From CAIYRG01 sp964494505 (GTDB lineage: Bacteria > Pseudomonadota > Alphaproteobacteria > Micropepsales > Micropepsaceae), in contig CAZBRO010000053.1 of the NCBI GenBank assembly GCA_964494505.1, positions 1 to 11,771 of the forward strand: a stretch of DNA of 11,771 nucleotides, in the 5' to 3' direction. Within the stretch, counting starts at the first letter, position 1. Each line of letters begins with the position of its first letter. The notes under the pieces were generated by a model. That model was not told the origin of the DNA. It searched no databases and saw only the letters and a list, made by a program, of their open reading frames with translations. Position numbers and translations under genes: made by a program. Of the stretch, positions 1-6,268 are shown piece by piece.

Positions 1-303
1 CATGTTGTTCTTGGCTTCAACTCGTTACTGGCTCAAATTTGTCCACGCGGCCTAAGCTACTAATTCTCCTAGAGATAGTGGCACGATTCCCTGTGTTAGA
101 GGCCATGGCAACCGAATATCTGAGCGAATCAGTGATTCGTGATATTGCTTCGCCCCGCCCACGTAGAGGAGATTCGAATCCACGCCAGGTCAACGCGTCA
201 AGAGGAGCTAATGTACTAATTTCGAAGCATCGGAAAGTGCAAAAGTACGACTCTGTTGAGCCGTATTTTTGATTTCGATACGAAATAATTGTCTGTCTAG
301 TAG
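1..303. other. Left-edge region without a supported gene
   Basis: I see no gene here. The open frames on both strands over this stretch (39-272 plus, starting at TTG, and 17-361 minus) have low-complexity or implausible translations, no clear Shine-Dalgarno site and no recognisable motif. Base composition is more AT-rich than in the parB and ATPase genes downstream. A GATTCGAATC palindrome at about 170-180 resembles a tRNA T-loop, but no flanking stems pair. Confidence 0.4.
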
Positions 304-513
304 GGGCTGGCAGAAGTAGAGGACGTTCGAACCTTAAAGCCGAAGCGCAGAGCGAAAGCACTCGCGCGGATTGAGCACGATCTGATCGAGGCGACTTGCG
401 AGCCTCTGCCGGAACATGTCATGCAGAATATCGCTAAGCTGCAGGAACTATTTGGTCCGAACGAGGATCGGGAGGCGCCGTCGGACCAGGCAGTGGCCGC
501 AAAATTACGCTGA
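304..513 (+). pseudogene. Coding-like fragment without a start codon, faint NepR resemblance
   Basis: The frame is open from just after a TAG at 301 to a TGA at 511. It reads as a plausible basic, helical protein tail containing ARIEHDLIEATCEPLPEHVM followed by QNIAKLQELFG. There is no ATG, GTG or TTG at a sensible place: the first ATG is at 421, in the middle of the helix. It may therefore be an N-terminally truncated gene, or start at CTG 307. The pattern of a helix, an acidic EPLP turn and another helix is faintly reminiscent of NepR-type anti-sigma factors, but I would not assign that. Its last 80 bases overlap the 3' end of the minus-strand gene at 434-628 tail to tail, so one of the two tails may be spurious. 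Confidence 0.25.
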
Positions 514-628
514 AAAACTCCAGCAGACGGTTTGCCTGTATTTCGGCTTCTTCGCGCGACAGCCGCTCGTTAAACGCGTGCTCCCAAACCCGTATGAAAT
601 CGTCAATTTCCTCGCGCGTGATTTTCAT
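434..628 (-). CDS. Small conserved-looking protein (64 aa), unknown function
   Basis: The frame is open further upstream to 766, but the credible protein starts at the ATG at 628 and opens MKITREEIDDFIRVWEHAF. The part upstream of 628 crosses the perfect palindrome at 663-708 and reads as noise. The core has two amphipathic helices with the patterns REEIDDFIRVWE and LSREEAEIQANRLLEFF, then a RPLP motif and a Pro-rich tail. As I recall, small alphaproteobacterial plasmid and island proteins with a TREE...W...LS.EEA pattern and a terminal PLP are common hypotheticals. No function is known to me. No strong Shine-Dalgarno site precedes 628. The gene is divergent from parB, and the palindrome lies between them. 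Confidence 0.5.
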   Translation of the reverse strand: MKITREEIDDFIRVWEHAFNERLSREEAEIQANRLLEFFSVILRPLPGPTAPPDPRSDQIVPAA

Positions 629-662
629 ACGCGCTTGAGATGATAAAGGTCTCCACGAAGGC

Positions 663-708
663 GCGATAGCGGTGGAAATGGCAGAGATGTCTGCCATTTC
701 CACCGCTA
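663..708. repeat. Perfect 46-bp inverted repeat (21-bp arms, 4-nt GATG loop)
   Basis: Positions 663-683 and 688-708 are exact reverse complements, separated by GATG. The arm begins GATAGCGGTGG and ends ATGGCAGA. It lies in the divergent gap between the small minus-strand gene (start 628) and parB (start 837). Neither side has a T-tract, so it is not a standard intrinsic terminator. It does not fit the repABC parS consensus. It could be an operator or partition site, a REP-like element, or a very stable RNA hairpin in a parB leader. Confidence 0.85.
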
Positions 709-836
709 TCCGGGGCCTGAATCTCACGCGACCATAGTCGCGGACCCTGTTCCTTTCGGTCCGCAAGAGGCGTCCCGCGTGCAGTAGCGCGTTCGGATGT
801 CATCGCCCGTTATCCAACCAAATCAGGAGAAACCAG

Positions 837-2705
837 ATGAGCAACGCGCTCAGAATGATTCCGCTTTGCCAATTGAAGCGGTGCAAGAACAATGTCCGGA
901 AGACCGACAGGTCTTCCGACATCGAACAGCTGGCCGCCAGTATCGAGGCGAACGGCGTACTCGAAAACCTTATCGTCCGTCGCCTCGACAGTAAGGATAC
1001 TGAGGGCCCTGACCTCTACGAGGTCGTCGCCGGCGAACGCCGCCGTACGGCATTGAAGCTGCTAGCGAGACGCAAGAAGATTCCCGCCGATCACCGCGTT
1101 CCCTGCCTCGTTCTCAAAGGGGATGCTCAGGTGACAGAAGTGTCCCTTGCCGAGAACATCGTCCGGGCTCCGTTGCATCCTGCCGACCAGTTTGAGGCGT
1201 TCCTGAATCTCCAAAAAGACGGCCTCCCCGTTGAGGACATTGCGGCCCGTTTTGGACTTTCGTCCAATGTCGTGCTGCAACGTTTGAAATTGGCCGCTGT
1301 CTCGCCGCGGCTGATGGCAGTGTATCGCTCCGGAGAGATGAGCCTCGAACAGCTCATGTCCTTCACGATCTCCGACGATCATGGCGCGCAAGAAGCGGTT
1401 TGGTTCGAACGCCCGTTCTCTGACCTTTCCTCCCAGGATATCCGCCGCCTTCTTACAAGAGCACTCGTTGACAGTGCGGATCGCAGGGCGCGCTTCATAG
1501 GCGCCAAAGCCTACGAAGCTGCCGGTGGCGTTATCGTTCGTGACCTCTTCCAATCCGAAAGCGAGGGATATTTCGCGGATAGCCAGCTTCTCGATCAGCT
1601 TGTCGCGAAAAGGCTGGGCGTCGAGGCTGACGCGCTGAAAGCCGAGGGGTGGGGTTGGGTCGACGTGGTGCCTGAGGTCGACCACACCCAACTTGTACGG
1701 TTTGGGCGAGCGAGGCCCAGGGAGGTCAGCCTTTCCGACGAAGAGGAGGCACAAATCGCGGAGCTCTCCAAGCGGTACGATGAACTCGTCGCGGCGATCG
1801 AAGAGGAAGGCGATGAGGAGGCGGCGGAGAAGCTCGACCGTATCACGGAAGAGCTGGATACCCTCCGGGCCAAGAAGGAGGTTTGGCTAGACGAGGACAA
1901 GGCCGGTGCCGGCGCGATCCTAAGCCTGGAATATGATGGCAGCTTGAAAGTCATGCGCGGATTGGTCAAGCCGGAACACCGGCAGGCTGTCGATCCCATT
2001 TCGCCCCAAGGAGCGAGCCCAAGAGCTGAAGAGAAGCGTACAAATGGCTATTCGGAGTCGCTTCTGGTTGAGCTCTCCGCCCATCGCACGGCGGCCTTGC
2101 GGGAAATCCTGGCAGGCAATCCCGTGCAGGCGATGACGGCCCTGCTTCATGTTCTCGTGCTGCGTATCTTCTTCGCAGAGCACTCGGGCAGCTGCATCGA
2201 AATCACGCCCGCTATCACTGATCTCAGGAAGGCTTCCCAGACCGTGGGCGAAAGCAAGGCTGCGCTCGCCTTGGTCGCTCGCCACAATGCTTGGGCCGAA
2301 CGGTTGCCGGAAATCGACGACCTTTGGGCCTGGCTGAACGAACTGCCCTCGGACGACCGGCTCGAACTGCTTGCGTACTGTATCGGCTTGACGACCGACG
2401 CTCTGCACCGACCGGGCGTTACCAGCCGGAAGGACTCAGCCGGCCAGCTCTGCCGAGCCCTCGGCCTCGACATGGCTGACTGGTGGCGTCCTACGCAGGC
2501 CGGATTCTTTGACCGCATTACCAAGGACCAAATCCTGGCCGCAGTCGCAGAGGGCGTTTCGCGCGCGGCCATTCACCCGCTTTCCGGCCGCAAGAAGAGT
2601 CAGATCGGCAGCCGTGCAGAAGAACTTCTTGCGCCGACGCGTTGGCTCCCCGAGCCGCTTCGGACGCCGACAGCCTCAGAACCGAACCGAGCAGCAGCCG
2701 AATAA
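837..2705 (+). CDS. ParB/RepB/Spo0J-family partition protein, long plasmid/ICE type (622 aa)
   Basis: This encodes a ParB-type DNA-binding protein; family members bind centromere-like sites and use CTP to slide along DNA during plasmid or chromosome partition. The N-terminal ParB domain covers roughly residues 5-125: DIEQLAASIEANGVLENLIV at 28-47, the nucleotide-binding GERRR box at 66-70, and the ENIVRAPLHPADQFEAF segment at 106-122. A helix-turn-helix follows at about 131-150 (VEDIAARFGLSSNVVLQRLK). An acidic, coiled-coil-like stretch lies at about 300-350. The long C-terminal half, including DLWAWLNELPSDDRLELLAY, is typical of the enlarged ParB proteins on alphaproteobacterial plasmids and islands. 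The start is supported by AGGAGA at 825-830, six bases before the ATG. No parA lies beside it, so a role in regulation or element maintenance is as likely as canonical partition. The stop is followed by a hairpin terminator. Confidence 0.9.
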   Translation: MSNALRMIPLCQLKRCKNNVRKTDRSSDIEQLAASIEANGVLENLIVRRLDSKDTEGPDLYEVVAGERRRTALKLLARRKKIPADHRVPCLVLKGDAQVTEVSLAENIVRAPLHPADQFEAFLNLQKDGLPVEDIAARFGLSSNVVLQRLKLAAVSPRLMAVYRSGEMSLEQLMSFTISDDHGAQEAVWFERPFSDLSSQDIRRLLTRALVDSADRRARFIGAKAYEAAGGVIVRDLFQSESEGYFADSQLLDQLVAKRLGVEADALKAEGWGWVDVVPEVDHTQLVRFGRARPREVSLSDEEEAQIAELSKRYDELVAAIEEEGDEEAAEKLDRITEELDTLRAKKEVWLDEDKAGAGAILSLEYDGSLKVMRGLVKPEHRQAVDPISPQGASPRAEEKRTNGYSESLLVELSAHRTAALREILAGNPVQAMTALLHVLVLRIFFAEHSGSCIEITPAITDLRKASQTVGESKAALALVARHNAWAERLPEIDDLWAWLNELPSDDRLELLAYCIGLTTDALHRPGVTSRKDSAGQLCRALGLDMADWWRPTQAGFFDRITKDQILAAVAEGVSRAAIHPLSGRKKSQIGSRAEELLAPTRWLPEPLRTPTASEPNRAAAE

Positions 2706-2720
2706 CGGAGCATCAAACTT

Positions 2721-2753
2721 GGGCCGGCACACAATGTGTCGGCCCTCTTTATT
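2721..2753 (+). terminator. Rho-independent terminator downstream of parB
   Basis: GGGCCGGCACA pairs with TGTGTCGGCCC (11 bp, one G-T wobble) around a CAA loop, followed by TCTTTATT. It starts 15 bases after the parB stop. The ATPase Shine-Dalgarno site begins at 2754, immediately after the T-rich stretch, so the hairpin could also act as an attenuator between the two genes. Confidence 0.75.
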
Positions 2754-2760
2754 GAGGAAG
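2754..2760 (+). promoter_or_regulatory. Shine-Dalgarno site pointing to an ATPase start at ATG 2771
   Basis: GAGGAAG lies ten bases before the ATG at 2771. The in-frame ATG of the ATPase at 2827 has only GAAGGG directly abutting it, which is too close for normal initiation. This favours 2771 as the natural start, in a frame that is now shifted by one base relative to the ATPase. Confidence 0.55.
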
Positions 2761-2826
2761 AACCCACTCAATGGCTTTCTCATTTCCACCACCTGACAAC
2801 GATTCTTTCGCGCGTACCTTGAAGGG

Positions 2827-4002
2827 ATGCCTCCAGACCCGCGCATCTCCTATTTTGCGAAGACCAATTTTCGAAATCAGAACATTCGTTTTGGCATCAA
2901 ACAGGCCGACCGGCTTGGGCATATGCATATCATCGGCAAAACGGGTACCGGCAAATCAACGCTTCTCGAAACTCTCTTCGACCAGGATGTTCAGGCCGGG
3001 CGCGGCTGCGCGCTGATCGATCCCCATGGTGATCTGGCAGCACATGTCGCCCAACATGTCCCGCTCTGGCGTCGAAGCGACCTCGTCTACGTCAACCTTC
3101 CCGATCCAGCCCAGCCCTATGGCTACAATCCGCTGACCCATGTTTCGCCCGAGCGGCGGAGCCTGGTCGCCTCCGGGATCATGGAACTGTTCGAGAAGCT
3201 CTGGCCCAATGCCTGGGGTCAGCGCATGGAGCACATCCTCCGCAATTCGCTCCTTGCGCTGCTTGATTTTCCCGAGGCCAACTTCGCGGACATTCTCCGC
3301 CTTTACGCAGACAAATCGTTCCGCAACGCCGTGATCGCCAATACCGGCAATGAGCAGGTGCGTACCTTCTGGCGCACCGAATATCCGAAATACACTTACC
3401 GCTATCAGGCCGAAGCCATTGCCCCCATTCAAAACAAGGTCGGCGCCTTCCTGGCCGACCGCCGGCTGTATCGCTTCTTTGTGCAATCGGAACGCCCGCT
3501 GCGCTTTCGGCAGCTCATGGACGAGGGAAAAATTCTCGTCGTCAATCTCGCCAAGGGTCAGATCGGCGCCGACAGCGCCGCGCTTGCCGGCGGGCTGATC
3601 GTTACCTCGCTATCGCTCGTCGCATTCACGCGCGCGTCGCAGGTGGAGAGCGAGCGGCGGCCATTCCATATTTACGCCGACGAATTCCAGTCCTTTACGA
3701 CGCTCGCCGTCGCCAATATGGCGGCAGAGCTCCGCAAATACGGCATTGGGCTTGTTCTTGCACACCAATACTTGAACCAACTCGACCCGCCTGTTCGGCA
3801 CGCGGTGCTAGGAAACGCCGGCACCCTCATTTCATTCCGGCTCGGGGCCGAGGATGCCGCTTACGTGGCACGCGAGTTTGAGCAACAGTTCTCGGCCGAG
3901 GACCTCATTCGTCTTCCGAATTATCGAATCTACCTGCGGTTGATGATCAACGGAGAGCCGTCAAACCCCTTCAGCGCGACGACACCACCTATTGGAGCTT
4001 AA
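2827..4002 (+). CDS. TraD/VirD4- or HerA-like P-loop ATPase (conjugative DNA-transfer family), 391 aa in the open frame
   Basis: This is a RecA-fold motor ATPase of the kind annotated as a type IV secretory system conjugative DNA transfer protein with a TraM-recognition-like C-terminus; such enzymes pump DNA using ATP. Visible motifs are Walker A GKTGTGKST at about residues 37-45, CALIDPHGDL at 61-70, Walker B HIYADEFQSF at 281-290 with its DE pair, the HQYLNQL segment at 313-319, and LGNAGTLISFRLGAEDA at 328-344. There is no transmembrane segment, unlike classical VirD4, so it is presumably soluble or acts with other membrane proteins. The true N-terminus is probably MAFSFPPPDNDSFARTLKG, read from ATG 2771 in the next frame. 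One extra G in the GGG at 2824-2826 would fuse it seamlessly to MPPDPRISYF and give about 410 aa. No relaxase or VirB genes are in the window. Confidence 0.82.
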   Translation: MPPDPRISYFAKTNFRNQNIRFGIKQADRLGHMHIIGKTGTGKSTLLETLFDQDVQAGRGCALIDPHGDLAAHVAQHVPLWRRSDLVYVNLPDPAQPYGYNPLTHVSPERRSLVASGIMELFEKLWPNAWGQRMEHILRNSLLALLDFPEANFADILRLYADKSFRNAVIANTGNEQVRTFWRTEYPKYTYRYQAEAIAPIQNKVGAFLADRRLYRFFVQSERPLRFRQLMDEGKILVVNLAKGQIGADSAALAGGLIVTSLSLVAFTRASQVESERRPFHIYADEFQSFTTLAVANMAAELRKYGIGLVLAHQYLNQLDPPVRHAVLGNAGTLISFRLGAEDAAYVAREFEQQFSAEDLIRLPNYRIYLRLMINGEPSNPFSATTPPIGA

Positions 4003-4321
4003 TTTTTGGGAAGCGCCCAAAGGGAGACCCGGACGCCGCATTCGCAATCGCTAGCCGTTTCTAGGGTGCAGCTTGCCGGTGTACCGTCCCGCCGTTAAAC
4101 CACCGGAACAGACGAAGTAAGGCATCCGTGCCTATACCGTGCCCAAGAAACGGATAGGCTGAAAAACCCTCCCGTAGCTGCCGGGTAACTAGTAATTCAC
4201 AACGGCTTTTCTAAGCCATGGGACTACCCAGGGCCCAAATCCCAGATCATTATGGGGGCCGAAGATTTATCGGAGATTTAGGCTTAGGCGGATTGAGCTA
4301 AGTACTGGTAGCAGCGGGGAT
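4003..4321. other. Non-coding stretch with several small stem-loops
   Basis: No convincing ORF exists on either strand. The stretch holds several short inverted repeats: TTTGGG/CCCAAA at 4005-4021, directly after the ATPase stop; AGGCA/TGCCT with a TCCG loop at 4120-4133; CCTAT-a-CCGT/ACGGATAGG (nine pairs, one bulged A) at 4131-4158, which competes with the previous stem; and GGCTT/AAGCC with a TTCT loop at 4204-4217. None has a downstream T-tract typical of a terminator. It could be a structured RNA, a replication or transfer origin, or the remains of another element. Confidence 0.4.
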
Positions 4322-6019
4322 TGTGAAAACGCACGGAACGATGGCTCTGACGCGATTTTGGTGCAGGCATGGGTCATGCTGGCCCGACGAGTCTCGCTTG
4401 AAGCAGGTCGAGCTTGCCGCGTCCGTACATCTGACGTTTGACGAGCTTGAGCTTTGTGATCTGGCCCTCGGTTTGACCGTTGGACCATGATGAAGCGATT
4501 GCAGCGCTGACTGCCGCTTTGTCCTTGGTGATGCCGTTTGCGAACGAGGCCACGAGGCTCGCACGAGCCCGTTCGAGCCATGGCTCGAGTTCGGCGTGAA
4601 CCTTCTTGCGGATCATCGCATGGAAGACCGCGATGACCTCTCGGGCTTCCACCAGCAGAGGGACGCGCTCCTCGATTGCCGCAACGGTGACGGTCTCCGA
4701 CTTCGAAAGCGTATCGCGGCCAGTTGTCATAAGCCGTGCAATGGTCCTGGCGGACGGAACACGTTGCAAACTTTCAGTATCGGCCTTTTCGGCGCGCCGG
4801 CGCCGCGTCGTCCATTCCGTCACTACTCGAGCCGAGCCTCTGAAGCCAAGTATCTTGAGGCGCCGCCACAAATCGGCGCCATTGTGACAACCGGCTGCCC
4901 ACTGCGCATCGAGCCAGGGAAGGTGGAGATCGAGCGAACTCTGGCGAACCCGAAACACATCGGATCGCTGACCTCGCAGGATTCTGCGGACAAGGCCACG
5001 ACTATGCCCGGTAAGGCGAACGATTTCCTTGATGGATGCACCGGTTTCAGCTTGTTTTAGGATGGTGGCATTGGTGTCCTCGCGCCGCAGATAGCCCTCG
5101 TACTGGATCCGCTCGGCGGCCGTCAGCAGGGTGGGATTGATGGTGGCGGCGCCGACCGCGGCGCGGACGTGCCGCATCGATTTGCGGACAGCATCGAGGA
5201 ATGCATGGCTGGCGTTTTCCATAAGATGCCAACGATCGGCGACCTGGGTGGCGTGGGGCAAAGTCCCGGTTGCAGCCTGGGCATAGGCACCGCCGCGATC
5301 ACGCGCCAGCACTGCGATTTGCGGTTGCTCAGCGAGCCAAGCCTGTGCCGTCGCGGGCTCCCTGTCAGGCAAAAGACTGATCGGCCGCCGTCGTTCGAGG
5401 TCACAGATGATTGTTCCGTATCGCTGATTGCGCTTCCACGCCCAATCGTCGATCCCGACGACGGTTGGCGGAACAAAGCCCGGACTGCCGCGTCGTCGAA
5501 CAGCGCGCAGCAAGGTGTCGTTGCTCACCGGCAGCGTCATTCTGCGGGCAAACCTCGCTGCCGGACGACCGCCTAGGGCAAGACCAAGGTGGTAGACGAT
5601 ATGCTCAAGCCTCGCGGTCCGCCGCGCCCACGGCGTCAGCACATCCTTTTCAAAGCGCTCGGTGAAGATGCGTTGCCCGCAAAGATCAGCGTCGCAGCGA
5701 AAGCGCCGTGCCACGACGACAAGACGCGCCGACAGCCCCGCCATCGGCAGGTCAAGAAGACGCCGGCGAACCGGCTGTGAACCCTTTCCGAACTTCGCCC
5801 GCATCGTGGACACACACCAATCCTGTTCCTGCCGCGGACCGTAATCACCGTAACCGAATCCTCGCAGACCGCACTTTCCACAACAAAACCCCGCGGGACC
5901 AACGTAGAGGCCCGAAAAACCTGCTGCATGGGTGATTCGCTCAAAGAACCCGCAGCAGTCAAATCCTGGATTTCATCAAAAGTGAGTCAGAGCCACGGTT
6001 GCATGCGTTTTCACAGTTC
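4318..6019 (-). mobile_element. ISL3-family insertion sequence (about 1.7 kb), imperfect terminal inverted repeats
   Basis: The left end (4322-4363, inward) and the right end (6015-5974, inward) are related inverted repeats. They open with an identical TGTGAAAACGCA, share an exact TGGCTCTGAC block after a short variable stretch, and match at 34 of 42 positions by eye. The element encloses one ISL3-type transposase on the minus strand. The outer limits are uncertain by a few bases. If the element began at the GGCTCTGAC block instead, it would run 4343-5994. I found no matching 8-bp target duplication at either pair of limits, so the insertion is old, the edges differ from those given, or the flanks have recombined. 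Confidence 0.7.
4374..5929 (-). pseudogene. ISL3-family transposase, split by a one-base frameshift
   Basis: This is a DDE transposase of the ISL3 family. The N-terminal zinc-finger part, from about 5929 (or TTG 5962) down to about 5770, reads PRGFVVESAVCEDSVTVITV and then CPRCGRSSERVHSR. The rest of the protein continues in another frame, open from 5813 to 4374 (479 aa), resuming at RRRLLDLPMAGLSARLVVV with the second zinc-ligand segment FRCDADLCG. In that frame the catalytic core is intact: D122/D123 in GIDDWAWKRNQRYG, D172 in ARDRGGAYA, and the late glutamate (E449) in NGQTEGQITKLKLVKRQMYG. A helix-turn-helix-like segment (ASIKEIVRLTGHSRGLVRRI) lies in the middle. One extra base near 5767-5771 would give HSR-(F/Y)-RRRLLDLP and restore the whole protein. 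No slippery heptamer is visible there, so a real or sequencing deletion is more likely than programmed frameshifting. Confidence 0.85.
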
Positions 6020-6072
6020 ATCGCACATCTGTCGCCGATGAGATGGCCCCGTGTGAACTCACAGGTGATAAC

Positions 6073-6264
6073 CTATGGAACGACGCCAAATCTACCGTCG
6101 GTTTCAGGCCGCTGAACGATCCCGCCGACAGACTTTATCGAGCCGCTTAGCTGCGATCTGTATTTGTCCGCCAAAGCGTATTTCAGCGACCGAACCTTGA
6201 GGGGGACATTCGTCCCAATAAAAATCCGGTTTAACGAAGGCATCGTAGAACTTCGCCGGAACAT
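6073..6264 (-). CDS. Possible 63-aa ORF coupled to the diguanylate cyclase gene
   Basis: An ATG at 6264 lies four bases after the stop of the diguanylate cyclase gene. AAGGAG sits about 12 bases before it, inside the end of that gene. The product (MFRRSSTMPSLNRIFIGTNV at its N-terminus, DGRFGVVP at its end) is basic and has no motif I recognise. The frame also stays open upstream, inside the cyclase gene, in a different reading frame, so chance is possible. The only support is the spacing and the Shine-Dalgarno-like site. Confidence 0.25.
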   Translation of the reverse strand: MFRRSSTMPSLNRIFIGTNVPLKVRSLKYALADKYRSQLSGSIKSVGGIVQRPETDGRFGVVP

Positions 6265-6268
6265 TTCG

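Noticed and set aside
165..200. tRNA-like T-loop motif (ATTCGAATCC)
   Set aside because: The flanking bases do not form a T-stem and no acceptor pairing exists about 70 bases upstream.
17..361. Overlapping ORFs on both strands at the left edge (17-361 minus, 39-272 plus)
   Set aside because: No ribosome-binding site, no recognisable motif and atypical composition; most probably chance open frames.
663..708. The long palindrome as an intrinsic terminator
   Set aside because: No T-tract on either strand after the hairpin, and it lies at the 5' side of both flanking genes.
1062..1754. Long open frame antisense to parB (230 codons, minus strand)
   Set aside because: It shadows a clearly coding GC-rich gene and has no ribosome-binding site or recognisable domain.
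4335..6002. 8-bp target duplication of the ISL3 element
   Set aside because: The bases outside either candidate boundary do not match (for example GGAACGAT against ACGGTTGC).
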